Shown here piece after piece: positions 34,418-45,832 of a stretch of DNA of 64,000 nucleotides (positions within the stretch are counted from its first letter, which is position 1; the number at the start of each line of letters is the position of its first letter). The stretch comes from Malus domestica. Taxonomy: Eukaryota > Streptophyta > Magnoliopsida > Rosales > Rosaceae. The notes under the pieces are model-generated. The model saw only the letters and a list, made by a program, of their open reading frames with translations. It had not been told where the DNA came from and did no database searches. The position numbers and the translations under genes were made by a program. The DNA lies in assembly GCF_042453785.1 (NCBI RefSeq), contig NC_091673.1, positions 13,177,501 to 13,241,500 of the forward strand. The letters run 5' to 3'.

Positions 34418-35800
34418 TCAGGAAGATGATGACTGCCTGATAGCTTTGAAAGCAGGGTGCAGCAATCCAAGCTTGTCCTTCACCTCCAGCGGATTGCTAC
34501 TCTCATTCCTTACCCTCTTCACTCTCCTACTTCCCAGCGACTTATGCTCGAACCCGTACATCTGCAACACCTGATTATCCCCAAAATTGTACGCCCGGTC
34601 CATCTGCTTCAAGCACCGCTCCACCGGGTAATCCCCGAACTTCCCGCACGGCTTGCACCCGACGAAATGCGTCACCAGCGGCCACCGGTGGTCGCCCAGC
34701 CCCGGGTGGTGGTTCTCGATCATCTCCTCGTATCTGTCCACCAGAATCCCCCAATAACCGTGGAGATAATACCCGTTTTCCAAGTACACCTTCTCCCCCC
34801 AAGTGTCCCTCCCTTTCGCTAATATATAAACCATGGCGGACTGGTCGTCGGCTTCGAAAACGGGTCGACCTTTGAGCTCCCGGGTCAGGACCTTACCCGC
34901 CTCGTCCCGGATCTTCCCCTTGGGACCCATCGGCGCCCAGACGTCCAGCATGTCGAGCGACCACTGGCAATTTCTGAGCAGGAACGACCCGGTGTTCAAC
35001 CCGATCCAATTCTTATCACCATACACCATCTCGTTCCATCCGTGCATAACGAAATTGTGATCCTTGTATCGCTCCCAGGGGACCTCGAACGCCATGTCGG
35101 TGAACATGGCGTCGGAATCCATCCACCAGAGGAACTCCACCTCCGGGTGGGACAGGAGGAGCTTCCGGATCAGCGGCAGCTTGGCCCAAAACCCGGCCAT
35201 TTCCGCGTCCAGAAGAGCAAAATTGTAAAAGACCTCGATCCCGTGGAGGCGGCAGTAGTCGATTTTGTTCTTGATCGATTTCAATAGGTAGTGGTCACCA
35301 ACCGGATTTTCGCACGGTTTGGGCGACGACCCGGTTACCAACAGGACCCGGGGCTTATTGGGTCCGACAAAATTGGGGAAACCCGGGTTTTTCTTCAGCC
35401 AATCAGATCTCTGCTCGTCCCAGTTCGATATTTTGGGGCCGAGACTGTAGGGCTGGTTCGGGTCGCGCTTCTCGTCTTCCGTTTCGGGTTCGTCTTTGAG
35501 GATTTTGGATATGTCGAACTCGGCGTAGTTGTTGGACTGGCCGGCCTGGTCGGCATCGTTTTGGTTGGTTTCGGGGGTGGCTTCCTTGAGCACTCGATGG
35601 GGCTCCACGCGCCGGTTGTGCGTGTAAAACCGTTCGCGGATGTCGTTGAAGTCCTGCTCTGGTGTTCCGAACTTCCCGGCTCCGACTGTGCCGCGCAGGA
35701 CAACGACGGTTAAGAACAAGCACAGAAACGTCACCATTCCCTGCCGCAAAGCTCTCTGGATCTGGCGGGCCCGGCGAGGCCATAAGCACCGGTCCAGCAT
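34418..35800 (-). CDS. XXT2: Xyloglucan alpha-1,6-xylosyltransferase (XXT1/2 type, GT34), 460 aa
   Basis: Golgi enzyme that adds xylose from UDP-xylose to the glucan backbone of xyloglucan, a major primary-wall hemicellulose. The frame is a single exon of 460 codons, the same length as Arabidopsis XXT1/XXT2. A short cytosolic Arg-rich head (residues 1-20) precedes one signal-anchor helix (about 21-40, GMVTFLCLFLTVVVLRG) and a variable stem to about residue 115. The GT34 catalytic domain carries the DSD metal/nucleotide-sugar motif at 228-230 (WWMDSDAMF), GLNTGSFLLRN and FVGCKPCGKFGDYPVERC. It could be the XXT1 or the XXT2 orthologue; the sequence alone does not settle which. Antisense frames are shadows of its GC-rich code. 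Confidence 0.93.
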   Translation of the reverse strand: MLDRCLWPRRARQIQRALRQGMVTFLCLFLTVVVLRGTVGAGKFGTPEQDFNDIRERFYTHNRRVEPHRVLKEATPETNQNDADQAGQSNNYAEFDISKILKDEPETEDEKRDPNQPYSLGPKISNWDEQRSDWLKKNPGFPNFVGPNKPRVLLVTGSSPKPCENPVGDHYLLKSIKNKIDYCRLHGIEVFYNFALLDAEMAGFWAKLPLIRKLLLSHPEVEFLWWMDSDAMFTDMAFEVPWERYKDHNFVMHGWNEMVYGDKNWIGLNTGSFLLRNCQWSLDMLDVWAPMGPKGKIRDEAGKVLTRELKGRPVFEADDQSAMVYILAKGRDTWGEKVYLENGYYLHGYWGILVDRYEEMIENHHPGLGDHRWPLVTHFVGCKPCGKFGDYPVERCLKQMDRAYNFGDNQVLQMYGFEHKSLGSRRVKRVRNESSNPLEVKDKLGLLHPAFKAIRQSSSS

Positions 35801-35978
35801 TCTGACTCGCCCGAGTTGAACCGGAAGGTGGATACAAGAACTGCAGCGTTTGAGGCTGCCTTCAGGATTTTGTACTCCGAAGGAGGTTAGGATTGTAAAT
35901 ATGGAGGAAATGGTGGGCGTTTAGGGGGTGAGAAGGAGAAACGTCGGTGCTGGCTTGGGGGAATGAACATCAGAAATG

Positions 35979-35984
35979 TATATA
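35979..35984 (-). promoter_or_regulatory. Candidate TATA box of the XXT gene
   Basis: TATATA on the minus strand, about 180 bp upstream of the ATG, in CTTATATACAT. Position is plausible but untested. Confidence 0.45.
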
Positions 35985-36202
35985 AGCTCCCGACAAGTTT
36001 CCGAATTATTTAAAATTAATTTATAGAAGTTGTATTTTTTATTTAAGTTCTTCTCGCACGTCATCCCGTTGGAGGGAAAAACTACTCGGCGGTCCAATCC
36101 CGCCAATTTTCTCTTTTTTTTTTCTTTTTTTTTTAATTTTTAATTTTTATTCTATATCAAAGTAGACTTATATCAAAATGTAGGGTTCATTGATTATTTT
36201 TA

Positions 36203-36350
36203 GGGGTGTGATATCCACACACCCTATTTTACTTTTCACATACTTTTTTAATTTTCGGTCGTCAGATTTGATGAATTGAAGAAGATCAAATGACTGAAAT
36301 TATCAAGGGGTGTATGAGAAGTAAAATAAGATATGTGGATAGCACATTCC
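36203..36350. mobile_element. MITE, 148 bp, with 8-bp TSD
   Basis: The inverted ends GGGGTGTGATATCCACAC and, from the right, GGAATGTGCTATCCACAT are flanked by TATTTTTA on both sides (36195-36202, 36351-36358). A relative lies at 42792-42916. Confidence 0.72.
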
Positions 36351-36358
36351 TATTTTTA

Positions 36359-37890
36359 TTTATTTTTCTTTAGTACATTGATATTTTTACAGTAAAAAAG
36401 TGAGAGTTCGGTTAAGCCACACAATATGCAGCTTAATTTGGTATCAAATTCACCATACACGATATTCGAATCTAATACCTTTTACTTCTAAATGAATATG
36501 AATATCATCAAATTGTATTACTGAATGATGATAATATTTTTTTCGTTTTATATAATAGTAATTTACTAAATATTTTGTCCACCAAGAAATATAATTTAAT
36601 GTGTTGTGCAAGGGTTGGAGGCTAAAACTAAGCTCGACAAAATGATGATATAGCCTATCAATTTGGTTTTTTGGCGAGAATTATAAATTTAAGCGCGTCC
36701 TACGCTCTTAAGGGTTGACTTTCAATTTCCCCGGACGGTGCAATGTACTTTTATCATGCACGTTGTTATTTGATTTAAATTATCTTCTACGTGACGAGTT
36801 TATTGTAAGTTATTTTTTAACTTAAGATCTTGATGAATACAATAATAAATTATTATAACTAACTGATTGTGAACTTTAAACCATTATATAGTACTCTGCA
36901 GAGTTGCCATAAAGGAATTTACCAAATGAGAAGCATCATAAAGTCGTGGGTAGTATTTGAGATCGAGATTTTGATACCAAAAATATTTGGGTGATTATTA
37001 ACTCATTATTGATTTCATGAGTTGTTTCAAATCTAAACAATTATTTGCACTCCTACTTTTGGTGCAGTTCTTAATTGCATGATAAAAGTAATTTTTGTAT
37101 TAATTCTCTTTTTTTTTTAATAATTAACTATTTAACCCACTACAATTATGCTCATGCACTAGGGTGTCCTCATCGATGCCCTTTTCCCTAATAATTTTCA
37201 TTTTTTCATAATAATACACATATTACAAAAAAAAAAAAATTAAATAGGCGAATTTTTCATAATGTTTTTTCATAGTAAGTTGAATAATGCATGTACAATG
37301 TTTTGTTGATATGTATTTTTTTTTCCTCCACTTTAGCGTTATGAGCCACTTGTAAAACACGATGCTGATTTACATATTTCATAATGTAAGTAATTCTTGT
37401 AAACATTAATATTTGAATTCTATAAAATTCACTAAACTAGGAAACAATATTCGTATTTTAACGTACGAAATCAAGAAAATCGAGCAAAATCATGAGGCCT
37501 CATTGTTTAGCTAACTAGAAAGTAGAAATATTATTATGATTATTGATTCACTATGTGACCACAAGAACGAGATTCAGCTAGATTGATCATGTTCATGGGG
37601 CCACTTTTGTTTACGTAGAGATCATGAGAGGCTTCACTTCACAGTTTCACAGGCTCACATCAAGCAAATCAAACTCCAAATTAAGTGAAGAAACCAAAAA
37701 CATGTGTTGTGTTTGTGCGCCACTAAGATAGATTAAACAAGGCACATGGATCTGTCTGTGTCCGCGTGTGACGGCCTGCACCGGCCCGAAAACAAAACGG
37801 AGTTTTGAATTGATAGCATGTGCGATATATCTACATGTGGCAATAACTGGCAAGCACTACGCGACTCCAATCACTTTCTAACCTAGATAA
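36359..37890. other. Intergenic, AT-rich
   Basis: No gene, RNA or element could be supported here. Confidence 0.4.
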
Positions 37891-37899
37891 TTAATATAA

Positions 37900-40800
37900 G
37901 GATAAATTATATAGTACCTCATCAGGTTTGAGATATATTATAACTTTATACAATATCTTTAAAATATTTCACTTTCATACCTCACGTACTATTTTATTTC
38001 AAAATAATATATCCGTTAGATTTTTCATCTATTGGTCTATTAAATGCTGACGTGGCGGCTATAATTATGTCACGTGGCTGCCAAATATGCACCATTGGTC
38101 TGTTAAATATTATAATATTTACTCAGAAAAAAAATTAAAATTTTCTTTTAAAGAAAGGATTCATCTCTTTGTCGACTAGGATTCATCCCTTTTCTGGTTT
38201 CTTTGTCGACTAGGAAAGAAACTAAACCCCGTTTCTTCCTCCCCCATTCCTCAAGCACTCCGCGACCGAGGACCCAAACTCTCCCTCCCTCCTCCTTTCT
38301 CTCTCATCTCTTTCACTACAATTTTTTGAATTTTTATCTCCCTCTCTCTCACTACAATTGCATATCCGTTTGATGGTTGATGCGAAATATATAAGCACAC
38401 AAATTAAACCCTTTTTTTATCAATTGTAGCAAAGTATGTAAGTAGGGATCGTTCTAGGCCGGGGATTAGGAGGGATTGCCAAATCACTTGAAACTGACTC
38501 AAAACGTAAAAACAAAGTTTAAAACACTAAACTAGACTCAAAGAATGCAAAACTAAACTATAAAACACCAAAACAAACCAAAAGACTCAAAACAGCAAAT
38601 AAACACTCAAAACTGCCTTAAAAACACTTTCTGGGCAGTTTTGACACCTAACACTAAATTGGACGAAATTGGGTTATAACTTGACTCAAGACCTTTAAAA
38701 ACACAAACTAAATTAATTTCTACTTAATCTAACACTTTAAAATAAATGGGGAATTGGTTTTGACGAAAATTGAAAACAAAAACAAAACTTGTAAATTGCA
38801 CAGATTCTAAAACGAATTTGAGAAAAGTGAATGGATGGAAAGCTAGCTAAGGGGTTCTTCTCCACACATGTCACACTTGCATACAAAACGATTTCCAATT
38901 GCTTTTCGATAAACCATGAATTCCCAACACCCCAGATTAACCGTGAATTGCACTAGTTAACCCTCAGATTTTCCTTAAGTTATTGAATTGGATGAATTGC
39001 ATACGACAACCCAAAGCATTCCCCACAAGTTCCCTACATGAATTGCATAATAGAGATACAAGCAAGAATCATTAAGTTCTATGAAAATCATAAGCATTGG
39101 CGAAGCACTCGTTACTATGAATTGCATGAAACTTATGTCAATAATTTACTTAACACGATTGTGATCAACAACCTTTACTACTTGTGAATATAAGTTCATA
39201 ACGATTAGGTGAAACTCCCTTATATTCTAGCATCAAACTTATGCATGAAAATTAAGCGTGCACTCTCAACCAACATACACAAATCAGTTTTAATTCATGT
39301 AGATAAGTAAATTGAATTCACAACTTATGAAACGCAATTAGAAGTAATCAAATCATATAGCGAGCATAAACATGGTTTCAAATTCCCCCCTAGCCAAGGG
39401 GGGTTTAGTTCCTCATACTCACAAAGCAAAGATACATAAATTTAGACATTAAAATCCAAATAAAGAAAACACCTAGATGATCCAACTTGGACAGCAGGTG
39501 CATCCACAAGTCTTCTTTCCTCCTTGCTGCGGCACTTGGTCTAAAGTCAGGTTCTAGGGTGGTATTTGTATGGGAGAATGGGTAGGGAATGGTATGGAAG
39601 GGTTTAGGATTGATGGGGGGTACGGCTAGGGTAAAAAGAATCAGAAAAATATGGAAGAATAGTGCAGGAAGGCTGCGGCAAAGAGAGGGAATGATTTCTG
39701 GCGAAAATTCTGAATATGGAGGTGTGGTTGATGTGTTTTTGATGTAGTGTAAAATGTAGTGTTCTTCCCTTCACTCCCTATTTATAGAAGCTCCAAAGCA
39801 AAGAATCACTCAAGTGGCTTCAATAAACAATACAAACAAAGACCAAAATGATGCAAAAACAGCTAGTTTACATGCTCTTTTATCATTGTGTCTTGCCTTT
39901 AACAAAAGGCAATCATTCCTCTTTTGCTAATTTAACTCCTTTGTAGCTGTCCATGTGCCTTCATTCTTCAATTTCTAATGCATTTGCCTTGTATTCCATC
40001 CATTTTCCACATGTACTAGTTGTTAGACAACTTTCACACACATGTTTTGCATCATTTCATCTTGCAAACATCAACTTTCGGCCACTTTACACCTCTACAC
40101 ACATGTTATGCATCATTTCAGCTTGCAACTATGTTTGTAGTTGCTGAAAATGTGAATACATCTTGTAAAGCAATCCAACAAATGGCATCTTTCACTTCTT
40201 TTCATTTCAAAATGTTCCTTAAGTGTATGTATCTGCACACTTTCACACTTCAACTTCATTATTCAGATTTTTGCATGTGTTGAAACCCTTTTTAAAACAC
40301 CAAAAACGTCCATCCCACTTGCTCCATATGCATGCAATCCATTTTGGCCCAAAATTGCTCTAAATTGCACCAAAATGCACTTTCTTTCCAACTTTGTTAT
40401 TAGGACCTACAAACACACGAAAATAGCTTAAAACACTCTTATAAGCAATAACTAACTAAGTAAATGCAAGAAAACATGTTAACTAAGTCGCATAAATATG
40501 CTCCTATCAATGGTGGAGCTCACCGAGATCGGAGGAAAAGAGGGAAAGGGGAAGTGTCCAGGATGTTAGGTGGAAAGGTATGTTGAAGGCTGTAATTGAA
40601 GATCTGCAATTACAGATCTACTTTTTGTTTTTTTACATATTTTTCTTTCATTTAAAATTTTTTAATTTGGTTTAATTGATTATTTCCAGTATTGAAAACT
40701 GGAAACGAGAGAGCTCTGCGGTGGTGATGGGGAGGGGGTGGCTGGGTGGGAAGATATGGGTTTTTTTTTTTTCAAAAAAACTTTTCTTTAAATAGAATGG

Positions 40801-41652
40801 ATGAGATATTTGGGGGACTCAGAGGGGAGATTTGGGCGATGATGATTTGAGTAATTTGGGGGAAGATTAGCAAAATCGAAAAATAAGCAAAACCCAGTTT
40901 GCATAATCGAAAAATGAGCAGAACCCAGATGGGGATTTGAGTAATTTGGGGGAAAAATTAGGGTTCTTACCTTTGAACGTCATGTGCAACTGCATCAATT
41001 TCTGGGTGTGATGTGGCAACCATGGAGTTTGGGCTCTGCATTTGCAGCAGGTTGGGGTGGAAATGGTTGTAGCATACAGATTCTCGTTCGAATAGGAGTT
41101 GGGAGCACATACAAATTCAAATCAAAGAGGAGTTGAAGTTGTAGTGAGAGAGAGGGAGGTGAGGGAGAAGGTGGGATGGGGGGCTGAGATAGTGATGGGA
41201 AAGGGATGTGGTGGTGATAGGAGGAGAGGGAGGTGGGTCGGGGGGAGGTTTCTGGGCTTGTTTGCAGGGGTAGGGGTAGAGCGGAGGTGGGTTTCAATTT
41301 GGGTTTTTTTTTATAATATTTAAAGGGTAAATTAATATTATTATAATATTTTATAATATTTAAAATATTTAAAATATTTTTATAATTTGGGTTTTTTTTA
41401 TAATATTTAAAGGGTAAATTATTACAATATTTAAAATGAATAAAAAAGAATTGACATGTGGTACATATTTGGCAGCCACGTGGCACAACTGTGGCAGCCA
41501 CGTCATCATTTAACAGACCAAGGGATGGAAACTCTAACGGATGTATTATTTTGAAATAAAATAGTATGTGAGTTATGAAAGTGAAATGTTTTAAAAATAT
41601 TGTATGAGGTTGTAATAGAACTCAAACTTGAGAGATACTATGTAATTTACCC
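37900..41652. mobile_element. MULE-type element with long TIRs, 3.75 kb with nested LTR
   Basis: Perfect 9-bp target duplications TTAATATAA (37891-37899, 41653-41661) flank inverted ends of about 200 bp that start GGATAAATTATATAGTACCT and, from the right, GGGTAAATTACATAGTATCT. Subterminal parts carry repeated GGCAGCCACGTGGC-like G-box motifs. The core has TC-rich and GT-rich leader-like sequence but no transposase. Without the LTR at 38378-40509 and one copy of its TSD, the element is about 1.62 kb, close to its relative at 61902-63576. Confidence 0.88.
38378..40509. mobile_element. Solo LTR (LTR retrotransposon fossil), 2.1 kb
   Basis: The segment begins TGATGCGAAATATATAAGC and ends ATGCTCCTATCA, with the 5-bp target duplication ATGGT on both sides (38373-38377, 40510-40514). 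No internal region or second LTR remains, so it is a solo LTR left by recombination. It inserted into the MULE-type element. Superfamily cannot be set from the LTR alone. The identical TSD suggests a moderate age. Confidence 0.82.
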
Positions 41653-41661
41653 TTAATATAA

Positions 41662-42782
41662 ATAATAGTCCAAGTTTATTTTTGCACTTTATTAATATAG
41701 GGATTAATCTTAGTTTATTATATTAACACCACATAAATTGTTGAATAAACCACACATATTTAATACATTTCACATTTGCTTTTTCAATTAAAAATTATCT
41801 TAATACACTTTCACATACTTTTCCATAATACCCTCACACCCAACGTTCTCAATATACACTTTACATTTTCTACATGCATCCTATATTTTCTACACACCTC
41901 ACATTTCTCAAATCTTATAAAGCTTTTAATTTAGACAAAAAATGCCGATTGGAATTTTGACAAAATATGCCGCCTGAGATTTAAAGTATATGTGGGTTGT
42001 TTTCAATTCCACCATTAAAACTCATGTTGTCTGTTTTTAATATTTGGTGATAATTTTAGATGTTTAATTCTTCATGTAATCCATATGATCCCTAAAAGAT
42101 GAATACGAACATAGAAGTTTAAATAATGCAGCAAAAGCAAAATTAAATAATTATCGATATCGTCAAAATCACTAAAACAATAAAAAAAATATGAAGTCTT
42201 ACATCATGTGAAGCTTTCGAAACATCGATTTCATGTTTCATTCGTTAAAAAGAATTGTTCTCAATCAATATGTTTGTAGTTTCATTGGTTAGAGTTTTGT
42301 TCATCAATGGAGGGTCGGAGGGGTTTTGATAGTTAAAGAAGATTAATAATATGTTAAATGTGAATTCAGGTGTATTTAGATTTTTTTTAATAACCTAATA
42401 AGGTCAAAATTGCCATTGATAATAGGGTAAATAAGTTATTTAATATTAAATTTTAATGTATAGTGCATTCAACATTTTGTAAGGTGCTAATATTCTTTTC
42501 TATTCACTAATCTACTTTAGTCAAAATTGCCTTAATCTTCTTTAATCATCTTTTATATTCACTAATCTTCTTTAGTCAAATCATGTCTTTATCTCATTGG
42601 AAATGTTTGGCATTTGGATGTGAAAGCACATATGAGGGAGAAAGACTTACATAAAACAAGTTATGTGCAAATTTTTCTTATGATATTGTGCTATTGAACA
42701 AGAACTCTACGTGACGGTAAATTTGTCGTTTTATGTAAGTTGCTCTCCATATGAGGGTACCCACACAACATTCTAACTTCAT
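41662..42782. other. Intergenic, AT-rich
   Basis: Nothing recognisable beyond a short repeated TATTCACTAATCTACTTTAG motif near 42500-42570. Confidence 0.4.
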
Positions 42783-42791
42783 ATACCATAT

Positions 42792-42916
42792 GGAGTGTGA
42801 TATCTGCACGTCCTTTTTTACTTCTCACACATTTATCAAATAATGGAAAAAAGACCAAAAAACAAAAATTAACAAGAAGTGTGAGAAGTAAAAAGGATGT
42901 TTGGAAAACACATCCC
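42792..42916. mobile_element. MITE, 125 bp, with 9-bp TSD
   Basis: GGAGTGTGATATCTGCACGT at the left and a right end of AACACATCCC form inverted repeats, with TTTACTTCTCACAC pairing to GTGTGAGAAGTAAA. ATACCATAT flanks both sides (42783-42791, 42917-42925). Same family as 36203-36350. Confidence 0.72.
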
Positions 42917-42992
42917 ATACCATATATTACAAGAGAAGGAATTGAGCATATGAGTTTGGTCACATCACTCATAAACACCTTTTAATTTTCAT

Positions 42993-43191
42993 GGAAAGAG
43001 ATCATCTCCGGATCTCTTCCGCTAAGGCCACTAAATCAAGTGATCCGGACCTTTAAAATTTGATCAAACGGCTAAAAACAGAGACCCCCTTTAAAAGTTA
43101 TAATCATTTTTGTCGTTGGATCAAATTTCAAGGGCCCGGATCACTTGATCCTGTGCCCTTGGTGGAAGAGATCCAGAGATGATCTTTTTTC
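42993..43191. mobile_element. MITE, 199 bp, 9-bp TSD, long inverted repeats
   Basis: GAGATCATCTCCGGATCTCT at the left matches the right end read in reverse, AGATCATCTCTGGATCTCTT. Pairing continues through AAGTGATCCGG. Flanks are AATTTTCAT on both sides (42984-42992, 43192-43200), as for Mutator-type MITEs. Confidence 0.78.
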
Positions 43192-43200
43192 AATTTTCAT

Positions 43201-43979
43201 CCAAAAGTATTACAATATTGATAATTTCATATAAAAAAATATATGGTAAAAAAAAACTGATTACATGTTCTAGTAAAGGCTAATGGCTAAAAACCTGGAG
43301 TATTGTATACGCCATATCACCAATTTTTGTTAAAAAATGTTCATACTTTTGTTGTGTGACTGCAATAAAAAAAATATAAACAAGTAAAAAATTATATCCA
43401 TGTTGTTTTACATCTCTTAGATTGGAGAAATTTTTGCATACAACTGTTGTACACAACTTGTATTTAAAAAAACTCGGTGGCCTAACTTGCATGCGAAAAA
43501 TTATGCCAATAGCTTTCTTAAATATGCTGATTCTGGACAGGATTCGTTCTCCAAGGCGATTGCTAGTTTGATTCATCCCGTGCCTCTAGCCCTAAAATCC
43601 TAAAACCTAACCATGAAGGCATGAATAATTAGTTTGTGTACATTTCAAAATCCAAGACGCACAAGCTTGCAAGTAACAAGGGCAAAATATGTCACCCAAG
43701 CCAAACATGGTTCTAGAAGATCTTTGGCAAACGCATTCACACGTCGAAAGCACTTTATAGCAGGCGAAAAGACCTCCAAAATGCACCAAACAGAGGAATC
43801 GTCCAATCCAAGCAACCCCAGTCCCTACGCACAATAGGATCCCACAAAATGCTCAAAGAAATTCGAGTAATGCAGAGGACATATGCATTGGGCTGTTCAT
43901 GGAATCCACCGTCGGCCCAAACAAGTCATGCTGCTGATAGTCCAATGAGGAATGAGGAGAAAATGAGGCTCCGGGCACT
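43201..43979. other. Intergenic
   Basis: No gene is supported. The overlapping opposite-strand frames at 43607-43837 are mutual shadows. Confidence 0.4.
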
Positions 43980-44799
43980 TGGCATGTTTACGTAAGGGTA
44001 ATCGGAATAAAGAAAGGGAATTGAATTCCGATTACGGAGTATTCCGGTGTTTACTAAATATTAAGGAATAAAAAAAGTGGTGGAGCCCACACGAAACAAG
44101 GAATCCAATTCCTGAAATTGGAGGAACCGGATTCCCTAGTTTTGTGAGGTATTTGAATTCCCTAAGGGCAAGGGAATCAGGAATGTATCTTTTATTCCAA
44201 TTATGCCCTCACTTGTTTCTTATTATCCTAACATTGCCCTTCATTTGACACTCATTATGTCATTTTTAATAAATAAATAAAACCTATTTATATTTTTTTA
44301 TATAGATAATTTTATTATATAAATTTAATTAAGAATTTAATTTAATTAATTAGTATGAAAATAATTTATTTATGTAAGGGCAATTTAGTCATCAACTTAG
44401 TTTTCATTCCTATTGAAGTGAATTAGTAAACAACTTATATAGACTCAATATCATTTTTGCCATCTTTTAATAAATAAATAAAACCTATTTATACATGCTT
44501 ATATAGATGAATTTTATTATATAAATTTAATTAAGAATTTAATTAAATTAATTAGTATGAAAATAATTTATTTATGTAAGGGCAATATAGTAATCAACCT
44601 AGTTTTCATTCCGATTGAAATGAATTAGTAAACAACTTATATGGACTCAACATCATTCCAACTCCGATTCCTGACAGTTTTAGTAAACAACTTCAACAGG
44701 AATCTGATTCTGATTCCACCTCATTTCAATTCCTCCTCAATCCAATTCCCCCTCAATCCAATTCCTCTCAATTTGATTACGGATTAGTAAACGCGCCAT
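43980..44799. mobile_element. MITE-like element with ~210-bp internal direct repeat
   Basis: TGGCATGTTTACGTAAGGGT at the left pairs with the right end read as TGGCGCGTTTACTAATCCGT. Inside, a block of about 210 bp (from about 44245) with AATAAATAAATAAAACCTAT and TTAATTAAGAATTTAATT is repeated from about 44456. No clear target duplication is seen. It is a relative of the element at 59505-60264. Confidence 0.65.
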
Positions 44800-45239
44800 A
44801 GTGTAGTAAGGCCTTTCCGGAGGACAATAGACAACTTAATCCCCTTAAATGAATAATAATTGTCAAAATGCATCTTAACCCATATAGCTCAAACAATTCA
44901 TATTTTATAAAATAATAAAAGATAATTTTATTTTTAATTTCATATAATAATAAAAGATTGGTTGAAAGTATTTGAAAATGTTGGAATGTAGTGTAAAGTG
45001 GAAGAACGTGATTAGGTATTTATAGAAAAAAATTTATAATTTTGTATATTTTTTTAGTTTTTTTTAATATTATTTATAATTTTTAATAATTTAAATTGTG
45101 GTTGACATTATGATGAAGTCAGCTTGAGTTTAATTGCCCGAATGGGTTGGAGTGTTTTGGGAAGGAGGATGAGTGGATTGGATTGTCTAGTCCCAAGGCA
45201 ATAAGCAACGGTAGGGTTGATCTAAATGTATGAGCCTAA
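44800..45239. other. AT-rich stretch ending in a possible TSPO scrap
   Basis: Mostly AT-rich. On the minus strand at 45239-45225 the frame LIHL may continue the TSPO remnant; see that entry. Confidence 0.3.
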
Positions 45240-45829
45240 GGCCATCTCTAATGGAAAGGGTTCCATCTCCAACTAAGCCGGCCAAAGGGCTAAAGGCCAA
45301 AACATAGCCCGTTTGACACAAAACTAATTACATAGCCAGCCAACCTTGAAAGTTGGGCCCAGCTGTGTTGCTAGCTTACATCATGTAGTTTTTTTTTTTT
45401 TTTTTAGACAAAATTTAAAAAAAAAATTAAAAATTCTAATTTTTTCCTATATATACCTAAGACATTTCTACACAATTTCTCACATTATTTTCACATTTCC
45501 ATACTATCTTATCTCATTTCAATGTCTAAGTTGTTAACATACAAGTAAAATTAAAATATTTAATAACATGAAACTTAAAATAACAGTTAGTGATAAGTGA
45601 TCCTCAAAATATGTCCAAAAACCTTATTTTAATATGATAGTGTAATTCACTTAACCGATAAAATTAAAGAACCAACTTAAACAATAAATTATTGAGGGGG
45701 CTAAAAAATAGTCATTTCGGTTGGAGATTGTATATAGATATAGCATGGCATTGTTTATTAAAAAATAATTTCTTGCAGGGTTATAATCTAGACGGAGGCT
45801 AAATGTAGCCCCTTCGGTTGGAGATGGCA
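45240..45829. mobile_element. PIF/Harbinger-type MITE, 590 bp
   Basis: The ends GGCCATCTCTAATGG and, from the right, TGCCATCTCCAACCGAAGGG match the family at 60999-61739. TAA flanks both sides (45237-45239, 45830-45832), the 3-bp target duplication of Harbinger elements. Confidence 0.68.
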
Positions 45830-45832
45830 TAA

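Noticed and set aside
35291-35713. Plus- and minus-strand frames overlapping the XXT gene
   Set aside because: Shadows of a GC-rich coding sequence whose own frame is a complete GT34 enzyme.
40995-41501. 168-codon minus-strand frame
   Set aside because: Low-complexity Pro/Ser/Tyr/Asn-rich reading of the TIR and core of the MULE-type element.
43607-43837. Opposite-strand small frames with Cys-rich reading
   Set aside because: They overlap each other, lack a signal peptide pattern and match no cysteine-rich peptide family.
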